A program made the translations under genes and the position numbers. The notes under the pieces are model-generated. The model saw nothing but the letters and a program-made list of their open reading frames with translations, was not told where the DNA came from and ran no database searches. From assembly GCF_007743815.1 (NCBI RefSeq), contig NZ_CP036265.1, positions 5,029,823-5,093,822 of the forward strand: a stretch of DNA of 64,000 nt. The letters are read 5' to 3'. Source of the DNA: Alienimonas californiensis. GTDB taxonomy: Bacteria > Planctomycetota > Planctomycetia > Planctomycetales > Planctomycetaceae. Of this stretch, positions 37,143-46,041 are shown in pieces (position 1 is the first letter of the stretch; each line of letters opens with the position of its first letter).

Positions 37143-37934
37143 GTGCTGCTGACGCTCTCCCCTTCCAAAACGCTCGCCGAGCGGCCCGAGCCGCCGCTGC
37201 CGGAGGGCGTCACGGCGACCGAACCCGGCCTGCTGGACCGCTCGGAACGGCTGGTCAAACGGCTGCGGCAGTTCTCGAAGCCGAAGCTCGCCGCGCTGAT
37301 GGGCGTCAGCGACAAACTGGCCGAACTGAACCACGCCCGGTTCAAGACGTGGTCCCGACCGTTCACTGAGACGAACAGCGTCCCGGCGGTGCGGGCCTTC
37401 CGCGGCGACGTCTACGACGGCCTCGCCGCCGACGACTGGACCGCGGACGACCTCGCCTTCGCCCAGGAGCGACTGCGGATTCTCTCCGGCCTATACGGCG
37501 TGCTCCGCCCGCTGGACCGCGTTCAGCCCTACCGGCTGGAGATGGGGACGAGGTTCCCGCAGGCCACGAAGCGAAGCCCCGGCACGCTGTACGAATATTG
37601 GGGCGAGGAGCTGACCGAACGGCTGCGGAGGGATCTCGCCGCGTTCGGCGACGAACCCGTCCTGCTGGACCTCGCCTCCCGCGAGTACGCCAAGGCGGCC
37701 CCGCTGCCGGACGTGCGAACGATCACGCCGGCCTTCAAGGAAGAGCGGGACGACGGCCCGCCGCGGATGATCGCCCTGTTCGCCAAGCAGGCTCGCGGGG
37801 CAATGGCCCGCTGGGTCGTGCGGGAGCGGGTCACGTCCCCGGACCGCCTGCCGGAGTTCGACGGCCTCGGCTTTCGCTATCAGCCGGATCTGTCGCAGCC
37901 GGACGCCCCCGTCTTCACCCGGCGAAGAGCCTAG
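37143..37934 (+). CDS. yaaA: YaaA-family peroxide stress protein (DUF328)
   Basis: 263 aa from GTG 37143. The family opening LLTLSPSKTL is intact, followed by KLAALMGVSDKLAELNHARF, AVRAFRGDVYDGL, RILSGLYGVLRPLDRVQPYRLEMGTR (overlapping motifs), LLDLASREYAKA, and the closing FKE...IALFAKQARGAMARWVV segment. In E. coli YaaA limits free iron and so protects DNA from Fenton damage. No signal peptide, cytoplasmic. The stop codon is immediately followed by the inverted repeat at 37934-38020. Confidence 0.92.
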   Translation: MLLTLSPSKTLAERPEPPLPEGVTATEPGLLDRSERLVKRLRQFSKPKLAALMGVSDKLAELNHARFKTWSRPFTETNSVPAVRAFRGDVYDGLAADDWTADDLAFAQERLRILSGLYGVLRPLDRVQPYRLEMGTRFPQATKRSPGTLYEYWGEELTERLRRDLAAFGDEPVLLDLASREYAKAAPLPDVRTITPAFKEERDDGPPRMIALFAKQARGAMARWVVRERVTSPDRLPEFDGLGFRYQPDLSQPDAPVFTRRRA

Positions 37935-38020
37935 GCGAGCGAGGGGGCGTCAGCCCCCCGTGCTTTTGTGGGTCCACCTTTGCGGCACCTGGCTCGAGGG
38001 GCTGACGCCACCCGCTCGCC
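37934..38020. repeat. Long imperfect inverted repeat, planctomycete palindromic-repeat type
   Basis: The left arm 37934-37957 and right arm 37998-38020 are near-exact reverse complements. They share an exact 12-bp core, GGCGTCAGCCCC / GGGGCTGACGCC, and an exact outer block, GCGAGCG / CGCTCGC, with one indel between. The loop is 40 nt. It starts at the last base of the yaaA stop. A core of this type (GGCGTCAGCC with GCGAGC flanks) is familiar to me from planctomycete intergenic regions, so it is probably a dispersed element doubling as a terminator. Confidence 0.65.
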
Positions 38021-38023
38021 GGC

Positions 38024-38029
38024 TACCCT
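38024..38029 (+). promoter_or_regulatory. Candidate -10 hexamer (TACCCT) 7 nt before queG GTG
   Basis: TACCCT, a 7-nt spacer and then GTG 38037. It supports a leaderless start here and lies just outside the right arm of the inverted repeat. Confidence 0.4.
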
Positions 38030-38036
38030 TGCCCGG

Positions 38037-39059
38037 GTGAACGCCGCCCCCCTCACCGCCGCCCTGAAACAGAAGGCGGAGGAACTCGGCTTCGACCTCT
38101 GCGGCGTCGCCCCCGCCGCCCGGCCGGACACGCTGGACGCCCTCACGGAGTGGCTCGACCGCGGCCTCCACGGCGAGATGGGCTACCTGGAACGCCGCCG
38201 CGACGCCTACGCCCACCCGGACGGCGTGCTGCCGGGGGTGAAGAGCGTGGTGATGCTCGCCGCGAGCTACCACACCCCCGATCCGCCGGAGGCCCTCGCC
38301 CCGCCGCCCGGCTTCGGCAAGGTCGCCCGCTACGCCCGCGGCGGGGTCGACTATCACGACCTGCTGCGCAAGCGGATGAAGCCGCTCGCCGCCCTGCTCC
38401 ACGAACAGTGCCCCGGCGGTCGCACCCGCACCGTCGTGGACACCGCCCCGCTCCTGGAACGGGACTTCGCCCGCCGTGCCGGCCTGGGGTGGTTCGGCAA
38501 GAACACCCTGCTGCTCAACAAGCGGGCCGGCAGTTACCTGCTGCTCTCGGCGATCCTCACGGACGCCGTGCTGGAGTACGACCCGCCGCACGAATCCTCG
38601 CACTGCGGCACCTGCACGGCCTGCCTGGACGCCTGCCCGACCGACGCCTTCGTCGGCCCGCACGTGCTCGACGCCCGCCGCTGCATCGCCTACCTCACCA
38701 TCGAGTCGAAGGAGCCGATCCCGGACGACCTGAAGGAGGGCTGCGGCGACTGGCTGTTCGGCTGCGATATTTGCCAGGAGGTCTGCCCCTGGAACCGCAA
38801 GCCGCAACGGACGAACGACCGGGCGTTCGCCCCCCGCCCGGACCTCGCCCCCGCCAACGCCGCCGCCATCGCCGCGATGAGCGACGAGGAACTGCGGGCT
38901 GCCTTCAAAGGCACCCCGCTGGAGCGCCCCGGCCCCGACGGCCTCCGTCGCAACGCGGAGAACGTGCTGCGGAACGCGGGAGTCAATGTCTCCCGCGCGA
39001 CTCCCGAGCGGACTCCCGATTGGGAGACAGGCGAGTCGAACGGTGCCGGAGTAAACTGA
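38037..39059 (+). CDS. queG: Epoxyqueuosine reductase QueG
   Basis: 340 aa from GTG 38037. Cobalamin-dependent [4Fe-4S] enzyme for the last step of queuosine formation in tRNA. Start region LTAALKQKAEELGFDLCGVAPA, EMGYLERRRDAYAHP, RYARGGVDYHDLLRKRM, GLGWFGKNTLLLN. The two 4Fe-4S motifs are CGTCTACLDACPTDAF and GCDICQEVCPWN. A longer frame to 37968 would run through the inverted repeat and is rejected. The tail is short and lacks the HEAT-like C-terminal extension of some orthologues. Confidence 0.94.
   Translation: MNAAPLTAALKQKAEELGFDLCGVAPAARPDTLDALTEWLDRGLHGEMGYLERRRDAYAHPDGVLPGVKSVVMLAASYHTPDPPEALAPPPGFGKVARYARGGVDYHDLLRKRMKPLAALLHEQCPGGRTRTVVDTAPLLERDFARRAGLGWFGKNTLLLNKRAGSYLLLSAILTDAVLEYDPPHESSHCGTCTACLDACPTDAFVGPHVLDARRCIAYLTIESKEPIPDDLKEGCGDWLFGCDICQEVCPWNRKPQRTNDRAFAPRPDLAPANAAAIAAMSDEELRAAFKGTPLERPGPDGLRRNAENVLRNAGVNVSRATPERTPDWETGESNGAGVN
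39052..39057 (+). promoter_or_regulatory. Candidate -10 hexamer (TAAACT) 6 nt before DUF971 ATG
   Basis: TAAACT, spacer GACCGC, then ATG 39064. The hexamer overlaps the last codons and stop of queG, so the downstream gene may be both cotranscribed and independently started. Confidence 0.45.
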
Positions 39060-39063
39060 CCGC

Positions 39064-39408
39064 ATGCCCCCCGCTCTCTCGCCCGACGCCCGCCCCGGCG
39101 ACGCCGGCCCGCCCACCGCCGTCCGCGTTCACGGCGCCGAGCGGGTGTTGGAACTCGAATGGCCGGATCTGTCGGCGCAGGTGCCGTTTCGCGCGCTGCG
39201 GCTCGCCTGCCCCTGTGCGGTGTGCGTCTCGGAGACGACCGGCCGGCGGCTGCTCGATCCGGCGACGGTGCCGGAGACGATCGCCCCGCAGGAGGTGGCC
39301 CTCGCCGGCAACTACGCCCTGCGGGTGACGTGGCAGGGCGGGCACGACACCGGCCTGTTCACCTGGCGCTACCTCCGCGAGATCGCCGCCGCGGCGCACG
39401 CCGCCTGA
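39064..39408 (+). CDS. DUF971 / gamma-butyrobetaine hydroxylase N-terminal-like protein
   Basis: 114 aa stand-alone DUF971 domain: VLELEWPDLSAQVPFRALRLACPCAVCV, then ALAGNYALRVTWQGGHDTGLFTWRYLREI. The Cys pair C-P-C-A-V-C and the HDTGLFTWRYL ending are the family hallmarks. In eukaryotic relatives this region precedes a 2-oxoglutarate dioxygenase. Bacterial stand-alone copies are often linked to Fe-S assembly or carrier proteins, but the function is not established. It is 4 bp after queG, itself an Fe-S enzyme. Confidence 0.85.
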   Translation: MPPALSPDARPGDAGPPTAVRVHGAERVLELEWPDLSAQVPFRALRLACPCAVCVSETTGRRLLDPATVPETIAPQEVALAGNYALRVTWQGGHDTGLFTWRYLREIAAAAHAA

Positions 39409-39436
39409 TTCGCCCGGCTCACCGGGCCGCCCACGC

Positions 39437-40054
39437 ATGTACGAAGTCGAACTGAAGTTCCCCCTGCCCCCCGGCGGCGACCGCGACGCCGTGCTGCAGG
39501 CGTTGGCGAACCGCGGCGCCGCGTTTGGGGAGCCGGTCACGCAGGTCGACGTCTACTACAATCACCCCGTCCGCGACTTCGCCGAGACGGACGAAGCCCT
39601 GCGGGTACGGATCGTGACCGGGGCCGACGGCGTGCCGCACGGCCGCATGACCTACAAGGGACCGAAGGTCGACGCCGACACGAAAACCCGGGTGGAGTTC
39701 GAACCGAAGCTCGCCGCGGGGCCGAACAACGTGCACGCGCTCACCGAGGCCCTCCGCCGCCTCGGCTTCCGTGAGGTGTTCACGGTGACGAAAACCCGCC
39801 GGACGGCGGAGATCGTCGTCGAGGCGGACGACGCGGCGCAGCGCAACTATGAGGTGACCCGCGACGCCGTGGAGGGGTTAGGCGAGTATCTGGAGATCGA
39901 GACGTCCGCGGACGACGGCTCGCTGAGCAGTGCCCGGACGGCCCTGCTGGCGTTCGCGGCGGACCTCGGGCTGCGCGCCAGCGAGCGCCGCAGCTACCTC
40001 GGCTTGTTGCTCGAACAGTCGGAAACCCCCACCGATGGGGGGTGCAAAACCTAG
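39437..40054 (+). CDS. CYTH-domain protein (class IV adenylate cyclase-like)
   Basis: 205 aa, single CYTH triphosphate-tunnel domain. The ExExK signature is MYEVELKFPL (E3, E5, K7), followed by DVYYNHPVRDFAETDEALRVRI, MTYKGPKVDADTKTRVEFE, TVTKTRRTAEIV and YLEIET. The CyaB name is given to many such proteins, but inorganic triphosphatase or thiamine-triphosphatase activity is at least as likely. A CHAD-domain gene, the usual polyphosphate partner of CYTH, lies 8.5 kb downstream rather than fused. It is 28 bp after DUF971. Confidence 0.88.
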   Translation: MYEVELKFPLPPGGDRDAVLQALANRGAAFGEPVTQVDVYYNHPVRDFAETDEALRVRIVTGADGVPHGRMTYKGPKVDADTKTRVEFEPKLAAGPNNVHALTEALRRLGFREVFTVTKTRRTAEIVVEADDAAQRNYEVTRDAVEGLGEYLEIETSADDGSLSSARTALLAFAADLGLRASERRSYLGLLLEQSETPTDGGCKT

Positions 40055-40076
40055 TGCGGTTTTGTTCAGTTTTTTT
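40045..40076 (+). terminator. Probable intrinsic terminator at the CYTH gene stop
   Basis: CAAAACC (40045-40051), a 6-nt loop containing the TAG stop, and GGTTTTG (40058-40064). Five nt later come seven Ts (40070-40076). A second small stem, CCCCC/GGGGG at 40026-40041, lies just before. The stem is AT-rich and overlaps the coding end, which is unusual. Confidence 0.55.
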
Positions 40077-40107
40077 CAGCCGGCGCCCGCTTTTCGTAGT
40101 TGCGAGT

Positions 40108-40142
40108 CACTGAACGCATCAATACCATCCGCCTGTTCAGTG
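40108..40142. promoter_or_regulatory. 8-bp inverted repeat CACTGAAC / GTTCAGTG, possible operator
   Basis: Left half 40108-40115, 19-nt spacer, right half 40135-40142, perfectly complementary. A further GTTCAG lies at 40064-40069 and a CTGAAC at 40604-40609, just before recA. The pattern is operator-like and lies upstream of a small gene and recA, so SOS control is possible. No LexA site consensus is proven here. Confidence 0.4.
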
Positions 40143-40185
40143 GTGGTCGCCCGTGCGGCCTCTCTCCCCGACGGATGGAAGACCG

Positions 40186-40551
40186 ATGCCCGCTCTCTCC
40201 GCCCCCCGCTCCGGTGCCCGCCGTCCCGTCGCCCGCGGCGCCGGGGGCGCTCGCCCGGCGGGTTCGACCCGGTCGCTGTTCCCGTCGCCGGGCGAAGAGC
40301 GACGGGTGGACTTCATCACCTTCGTGGCGGCGAAGCTGAACGCCACCCCGGCCGAGGTCGCCACGGCCCGCGACGCCGCCCGGGCGATGCGAGCGAAGCT
40401 GGACGGCTTGAAGGCCGCCCCGGCCCGCACGGCCGCCGCTCCGCGGCGGAGCGACGGCCGGCTGCCGTTCCCGCCGTTCGACGCGCCGACCCCCGCCGTC
40501 GCCCCGGCGGACGCCGCCGCCGACCGTCGGTACACTCGCACCGCCGCCTGA
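40186..40551 (+). CDS. Small basic hypothetical protein upstream of recA
   Basis: 121 aa from ATG 40186 (a GTG at 40153 would add 11). Arg/Ala-rich N-terminus, then a plausible helical core, RVDFITFVAAKLNATPAEVATARDAARAM (shown here only in part as a domain), and a Pro/Ala tail. No known family. It shares the plus strand and a 60-bp gap with recA. The opposite frame over the same DNA looks like a shadow. Confidence 0.45.
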   Translation: MPALSAPRSGARRPVARGAGGARPAGSTRSLFPSPGEERRVDFITFVAAKLNATPAEVATARDAARAMRAKLDGLKAAPARTAAAPRRSDGRLPFPPFDAPTPAVAPADAAADRRYTRTAA

Positions 40552-40611
40552 GGCCGTTTCCCGGCTTCGCCCCTCTCCGTCTGCTTGCTCCCCCCGCCGA
40601 AAGCTGAACCG

Positions 40612-41706
40612 TTGGCTAAGAATCGCGTGAAGAACGTCCCCAGCCGCAACGGCCGCGGCAACGCCGAGGAGACCGCCAAGATGCTCTCCAACGCCATGGG
40701 GCAGATCGAAAAGGCCTTCGGCGAAGGCTCGATCATGCGGCTGAACAAGGACTCCGGCAACGCCGGCATCCCCGGCATCCCGACGGGGGCGCTCTCGCTG
40801 GACCTCGCCCTCGGCGGCCGCGGGCTGCCGAAGGGCCGCATCGTCGAGATCTACGGCCCGGAGAGCAGCGGCAAGACGACCCTGGCGCTGTCCGTCCTCG
40901 GCAACGCCCAGCGGGACGGCGGCGTCGCTGCTTTTATCGACGCTGAGCACGCGCTCGACCCCAGTTGGGCGAAGCGGCTGGGCGTGAACCTGGAGGACCT
41001 GCTCGTCTCCCAGCCGACCTACGGCGAGGAGGGGCTTCAGATCGCGGAGATGCTCATCAAGAGCAACGCCGTCGATGTGGTCGTAATCGACTCCGTCGCC
41101 GCCCTCACCCCCAAGGCGGAGTTGGACGGGGAGATCGGCGACAGCCACGTCGGGTTGCAGGCCCGCATGATGAGTCAGGCGATGCGCAAGCTCACCGGCG
41201 CCATCTCCCGCAGCAAATGCACGGTGATCTTCATCAACCAGATCCGCGAGAAGATCGGCGTGATGTTCGGCTCCCCGGAGACCACCCCCGGCGGGCGAGC
41301 GCTGAAGTTCTACTCCTCCGTACGGATCGACGTGCGGCGGATCGCGACGCTGAAGGACGGCGACGTGACGACCGGCATCCGCATGAAGGCGAAGGTCGTT
41401 AAGAACAAGGTCGCCCCGCCGTTCCGCATCGCGGAGTTCGACATGTTGAACGAGACCGGCATCTCCTACGAGGGCGACCTGCTGGACCTCGCCGTCGAGG
41501 ACAAGCTGATCCAGAAGAGCGGCTCGTGGTTCAGCCACGGCGAGAACCGTATGGGTCAGGGCCGCGAGCGGGCCCGAGAGTACCTGGTCGAGAATCCGGA
41601 CATCGCGGCGGAACTCCGGGCTGGCGTGCTGAAGGCCCGCGGGTTCGGCGACCCGGAGAATCAGGGCGAAGACGCCGAGGAGCTCCACGCGGTCGAGGCG
41701 GAGTGA
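40612..41706 (+). CDS. recA: Recombinase RecA
   Basis: 364 aa from TTG 40612 (MAKNRVKN). DNA strand exchange and LexA co-protease. The Walker A site is GPESSGKTT (82-90), Walker B is [10 protein letters not shown], and [28 protein letters not shown] covers L2. N-terminal [17 protein letters not shown] is diagnostic. An earlier TTG at 40585 is possible, but the chosen start matches the family length. CTGAAC motifs upstream may be regulatory. lexA is in this same window but 33 kb away. Confidence 0.96.
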   Translation: MAKNRVKNVPSRNGRGNAEETAKMLSNAMGQIEKAFGEGSIMRLNKDSGNAGIPGIPTGALSLDLALGGRGLPKGRIVEIYGPESSGKTTLALSVLGNAQRDGGVAAFIDAEHALDPSWAKRLGVNLEDLLVSQPTYGEEGLQIAEMLIKSNAVDVVVIDSVAALTPKAELDGEIGDSHVGLQARMMSQAMRKLTGAISRSKCTVIFINQIREKIGVMFGSPETTPGGRALKFYSSVRIDVRRIATLKDGDVTTGIRMKAKVVKNKVAPPFRIAEFDMLNETGISYEGDLLDLAVEDKLIQKSGSWFSHGENRMGQGRERAREYLVENPDIAAELRAGVLKARGFGDPENQGEDAEELHAVEAE

Positions 41707-41753
41707 CCGTCGCGTTCCGCCCGTCCGCCGAGCCCTGACCGAGGATCGCTGCG

Positions 41754-43181
41754 GTGTCATTGCTGCTCCTCTCCGCCGCGCTGCTCGCCCCGCCCTGCTC
41801 CGAGGCGGGGGTCGGCGACGCCGTGCTGGCGGTGCGGGTGAGCCGACCGTTCGCCCGGCCGGCCGGCCTGTTCGGGGCGGCGGGGGAGGAGATGCTCGCG
41901 GAGCAATCCGGCGTGCTGCTGGCCCGTCCCGGCGGCGAGCCGGCCCTGCTGACGACCTTCCGGGCCGCGGCCTTCGCCCCGACGGCCGCCGAATCGGTCG
42001 GAGCGGATCGCTTGCCGGGAGACGTCCGCGCCGTCGTGCGACTGCCGGACGGCCGCTCGACGCCGATCGCCGTGCTCGCCGCCGATCCCCACAGCGGGCT
42101 GGCGGCGTTCGTCCCCGTGGAGCCGGGGGCGTTCTCCGACCTCCCGACGGCCCGTCTGGCCGAGGGCGCCGGTCCCGAGCTCGGCGAGACGATCTGCATC
42201 TTGCACCGGAGCGAGAACGGGTCGAACGCCGCCGTGCCCCGCGCCGTCGCCGGCTTTGGACGCTCCTATCCTGCCGCCGCCGCGGGCGGCGGGCGGGACT
42301 GGGTCGGCGACGACCCCGGCCCCGGCGTGCTGCACGCGTTCGGGACGCTGGCGGACCTCGATCCCCCCCCGCCCCCGGGCGCCTCCGGCGGCGGAGCGTT
42401 CGACGCGGACGGAGCGTTGGTCGGGTTGCTAATCGAACCGGAGGCCGGGGACGCCCTGCCGCCGCGGATGCTCCCGCTGACCGGCGAGTTTCGTCGCGTG
42501 GTCGAGGCGCTGCTGGCCGGGGAGGCGGTCGGCTACGGGCTGCTGGGGGTCGAACCGGCGTCCGTCACGGCGGACGCCGCGGCCGCCGTCCTGCCGGGGG
42601 AGGCCGCGGCCGGGGCGGCATCCTTAGAGGACGTCCGTGGAAACAGCCCGGCGGAGCGGGCCGGGCTGCGGCGGGGCGACTGGATCGTCGGCTTCACCGA
42701 CGAGAGCGGCGTGTCGACGCCGGTGTCGTCCGCGGCGGATCTGGTGCGGCTCACCGCTCTCACCCCGCCGGGGGCCACGGTGACGCTGGAGGCGATCGTC
42801 CCCCGCACCGGCGTGCGGCGGAGCGTCGCCGTCGCCCTGGTCGCGGCCGCGACCGGGCGGGCCGCCGGCGGGTGGCCGGCGGTCGCCACGGAGCCGCGGG
42901 GTCTGCCGGTGCGGGGCCTGCGGGTGGACTGGCCCACCGCCGCCGCCCTCACCCCGCCCGGCGAGCCATTGCCGACCGGGGCGCTGATCGTCGCGGCGGA
43001 CGCCCTCCCGGTTGCGGACGCGAACCCGCTGGGGCGGCGGGTTGTCCGCGTCGGCGATCGGATCGAGGCGGTGAACGGTCAGCCGATCGCCTCCCCCGCG
43101 GAGTTCGCCGCCCGCGTCGCCGAGACGCCCGGCCCCGTGGCGGTGCGGCTGTCCGACGGCACGGCGGCGACGCTGCCCTGA
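41754..43181 (+). CDS. Secreted HtrA-like protein with degenerate protease domain and two PDZ domains
   Basis: 475 aa from GTG 41754, with a short signal peptide ([18 protein letters not shown]). Residues about 20-245 follow the trypsin-like fold of HtrA/Deg[56 protein letters not shown]. The nucleophile position is kept (S211), but the His-containing segment reads [10 protein letters not shown] and the Asp position of DLAVL reads GLAAF, so the triad is broken. PDZ 1 is about 260-365 ([19 protein letters not shown]) and PDZ 2 about 395-470 ([14 protein letters not shown]). Likely a non-catalytic chaperone or adaptor in the periplasm. 47 bp after recA. Confidence 0.75.
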   Translation: MSLLLLSAALLAPPCSEAGVGDAVLAVRVSRPFARPAGLFGAAGEEMLAEQSGVLLARPGGEPALLTTFRAAAFAPTAAESVGADRLPGDVRAVVRLPDGRSTPIAVLAADPHSGLAAFVPVEPGAFSDLPTARLAEGAGPELGETICILHRSENGSNAAVPRAVAGFGRSYPAAAAGGGRDWVGDDPGPGVLHAFGTLADLDPPPPPGASGGGAFDADGALVGLLIEPEAGDALPPRMLPLTGEFRRVVEALLAGEAVGYGLLGVEPASVTADAAAAVLPGEAAAGAASLEDVRGNSPAERAGLRRGDWIVGFTDESGVSTPVSSAADLVRLTALTPPGATVTLEAIVPRTGVRRSVAVALVAAATGRAAGGWPAVATEPRGLPVRGLRVDWPTAAALTPPGEPLPTGALIVAADALPVADANPLGRRVVRVGDRIEAVNGQPIASPAEFAARVAETPGPVAVRLSDGTAATLP

Positions 43182-43339
43182 AGTCCCCCGGGCCGCCCGG
43201 TTCCCCGCGGCCAATCGGCCGGCGGCGTTGGGAGCGTTCCCCTCCGCGGGTACCCTGCCCCGCCCGAGCCCCCCACTGCCTGACGAACCCGCCGAACGAT
43301 CCTTCCGACGCACCGGCGGCGACGGCGAAGCGAAGCCTG

Positions 43340-46009
43340 ATGAAGACCGACGACCTCCGCGCCGCCTACCTCGACTTCTTCGAGGCCAAAGGCTGCGTCC
43401 GCCGCCCCAGCGATGTGCTCGTCCCCAAGGACGACCCCACCGTGCTGTTCACCCCCGCCGGGATGAACCAGTTCAAGGCGGAGTTCCTCGGCCTCGGCAA
43501 GCCGGACTTCAAATCGGCCGTCACCAGCCAGAAGTGCCTGCGCACCGGCGACATCGAGAACGTCGGCGTCACCGCCCGGCACCACACGTTCTTCGAGATG
43601 CTGGGCAATTTCTCGTTCGGGGATTACTTCAAACGGGAGGCGATCCACTGGGCGTGGGAGTTCCTCACCTCCAAAAAATGGCTCGGGATGAACCCGGACG
43701 AGCTGAACGTCACCGTCTACGAGGAGGACGACGAAGCCGCCGGCATCTGGGCGAACGAGATCGGCCTGGAGCAGGCCCGCATCCGCCGGCACGGGGAGCA
43801 CGACAACTTCTGGCCCGCCGGCGCCCCCACCAACGGCCCGGACGGCGTCTGCGGCCCGTGCAGCGAGATCTTCCATCACCCGGGGGGCTTCGACCCGGCG
43901 AAGGAAGGAACTGAGATCTGGAACCTCGTGTTCACCCAGTTCGAGCGGAAGGGCGCCCCGCCGGACAACCTGATCCCCCTGCCGGCGAAGAACATCGACA
44001 CCGGCATGGGCCTGGAACGCACCGCCGCGGTGCTGCAGGGCGTGAAGGCGAACTTCGAGATCGACACCCTCCGCCCGCTCTGCGACGCCGCCGCGGAGGC
44101 CGTCGGCGTGCCCTACGACTACGACGCCAAAACCGGCCGCCCCGTCCGCCGCATCGCGGACCACGCCCGGGCCGTGGTGATGGCCGTGCACGAAGGCGTC
44201 CGGCCGGGCAACTCGATGGCAGAGTACGTGGTCAAACAGCTCCTCCGGCGGGCCTCGCTGGAGGGCTACCTGCTGGGCCGGACCGAGCCGTTCCTGTACT
44301 CGCTGGTGCAGCCGGTCGTGGACAGCCTGAAGGCCGCCTACCCGGAACTCACGCAGACCGTCGCCAGCACGGTCGACACGGTGAAGGCCGAGGAGGAACG
44401 CTTCCTCTCCACCGTCGACCGCGGGATCAAACGCTTCGACCGGGCTGTCGAGGCGGCCCAGCAGCAGGGCGCGAACGCCATCGACGGCGACGCCGCCTGG
44501 GAACTGCACGGCACCTACGGGGTGCTGGTCGAGATGACCGAGGCCCTCGCCGCCCGGCACAACCTCTCCGTGGACCGCCAGCGGTTCGAGGAGCTGCGGT
44601 CCGAGCACGAGAAGACCAGCGGCACCGGCGCCTTCGCGGACAGCGTGATGGCTGCCGGCCCGATCGACGCCGTCAAGAAGGAGCACGGCGAAACCGTGTT
44701 CCTCGGCTACGACGCCACCGAAGCCGACGCCACGATCCTCGGCGTGATCGCCCAGGGCCGGCTGGTCCCCACATTGGACGAGGTCGGCCACGCCGAGCCG
44801 GTCGGCCTGATCCTCGACCGCACCCCCTTCTACGCCGAGGCCGGCGGTCAGGTGGGCGACGTGGGGTCGATCATGTCGGACGGCATGCGGTTCCGCGTGT
44901 CGGACACCCAGAAACAGGGCGGGCTGACGGTGCACCTCGGGCATCTCGAAGCCGGGTCGCTGACGGCCGGGGCGAACGTGCAGGCCGCCGTCGACGCCGA
45001 CCGCCGGGCGGCCATCCGGCGGGCGCACTCCGCCACGCACCTGCTCCATCACGCCCTGCACGAGACGATCGGCAAGGACGCGACCCAGCGCGGCAGCGTG
45101 GTCGAGCCGGACCGGCTGCGGTTCGACTTCGCCCACCGGCAGGCCGTCACCCCGGCGGAGCTGGAAACGATCGAGGACCGCATCAATTTGCGGGTGATGG
45201 AGGGCTCGTCGATCGACACGAACGAGATGGACCTCGCCGAGGCCAAAACGCTCGGCGCCATGATGCTGTTCGGCGAGAAATACCCGGACCGCGTGCGGGT
45301 GGTGAACGCCGGCGGGTTCAGCATTGAGTTCTGCGGCGGCACGCACGCCACGAACACCGGGCAGCTGGGCCTGTGCCGGATCGTCAGCGAGGAGAGCGTC
45401 GGCACCGGCGTGCGTCGCATCACGGCGGTGACGGGTCCGCGGGCGATCCGCGAGGCCCGGGAAGCCGGGGCCGTGTTGAAGCAGGCGACGGACCTGTTGA
45501 AGGCCGGCAAGCCGGAGGAGTTGCCGGGCCGGGTGACGGCGTTGCAGGAGGAATTAAAGGAGGCCCGCAAACAGCTCGCCGCCGCGACCGCCAAAAGTGC
45601 CGCCGGCGGGGCCGACGAACTGTTGGCGCAGGCCGAAACGGTCACACTGCCGGACGGCACGACGGCGAAGATCATCGCCCACGACCTGAACGGCGCCCCC
45701 CGCGAGGCCCTCCGCACGCTGGCGGACACGCTCCGCAAGAAGGGCGAAGCGGCCGGCACCCCGGTCGCGGCGATCCTCGGCACGGTCGTCGACGGCAAGG
45801 TCGCCCTGCTGGCCGCCGTCAGCCCGGCCCTGGTCAAGCTCGGCGTGAAGGCCGGCGACGCGGTGAAGGTCGCCGCCCAAGAGGTCGGCGGCGGCGGCGG
45901 CGGCCGCCCGGACTTGGCGGAGGCGGGTGGCAAGCGGCCAGAGTTTCTAGAGCAGGCCCTGAAAAAGTCGCACATCCACATCCGGAATAGTTGCGAGTCG
46001 GTCAAGTGA
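43340..46009 (+). CDS. alaS: Alanyl-tRNA synthetase
   Basis: 889 aa from ATG 43340. Class II catalytic core: [60 protein letters not shown]. The editing/zinc region has HSATH (H563, H567) and CGGTH (C665, H669). The C-Ala domain ends in [15 protein letters not shown]. After the usual end (FLEQAL) the frame continues about 15 residues as [15 protein letters not shown], in DNA whose composition already resembles the foreign segment. The original stop may have been lost at an insertion junction. Function should be unaffected. A much longer open frame upstream overlaps the PDZ gene and is not real. Confidence 0.96.
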   Translation: MKTDDLRAAYLDFFEAKGCVRRPSDVLVPKDDPTVLFTPAGMNQFKAEFLGLGKPDFKSAVTSQKCLRTGDIENVGVTARHHTFFEMLGNFSFGDYFKREAIHWAWEFLTSKKWLGMNPDELNVTVYEEDDEAAGIWANEIGLEQARIRRHGEHDNFWPAGAPTNGPDGVCGPCSEIFHHPGGFDPAKEGTEIWNLVFTQFERKGAPPDNLIPLPAKNIDTGMGLERTAAVLQGVKANFEIDTLRPLCDAAAEAVGVPYDYDAKTGRPVRRIADHARAVVMAVHEGVRPGNSMAEYVVKQLLRRASLEGYLLGRTEPFLYSLVQPVVDSLKAAYPELTQTVASTVDTVKAEEERFLSTVDRGIKRFDRAVEAAQQQGANAIDGDAAWELHGTYGVLVEMTEALAARHNLSVDRQRFEELRSEHEKTSGTGAFADSVMAAGPIDAVKKEHGETVFLGYDATEADATILGVIAQGRLVPTLDEVGHAEPVGLILDRTPFYAEAGGQVGDVGSIMSDGMRFRVSDTQKQGGLTVHLGHLEAGSLTAGANVQAAVDADRRAAIRRAHSATHLLHHALHETIGKDATQRGSVVEPDRLRFDFAHRQAVTPAELETIEDRINLRVMEGSSIDTNEMDLAEAKTLGAMMLFGEKYPDRVRVVNAGGFSIEFCGGTHATNTGQLGLCRIVSEESVGTGVRRITAVTGPRAIREAREAGAVLKQATDLLKAGKPEELPGRVTALQEELKEARKQLAAATAKSAAGGADELLAQAETVTLPDGTTAKIIAHDLNGAPREALRTLADTLRKKGEAAGTPVAAILGTVVDGKVALLAAVSPALVKLGVKAGDAVKVAAQEVGGGGGGRPDLAEAGGKRPEFLEQALKKSHIHIRNSCESVK

Positions 46010-46041
46010 GCGAGTGTCACTGCAAACTCAACTGAGCAATA

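Noticed and set aside
36060-40614. Shared CTGAACCG octamer directly before the starts at 36071 and 40612
   Set aside because: Two occurrences of an 8-mer in 64 kb can be chance; not called as a regulatory site on its own.
43079-45346. 755-aa minus-strand open frame opposite alaS
   Set aside because: Val/Gly/Asp-rich antisense of a clear alanyl-tRNA synthetase; no motifs.
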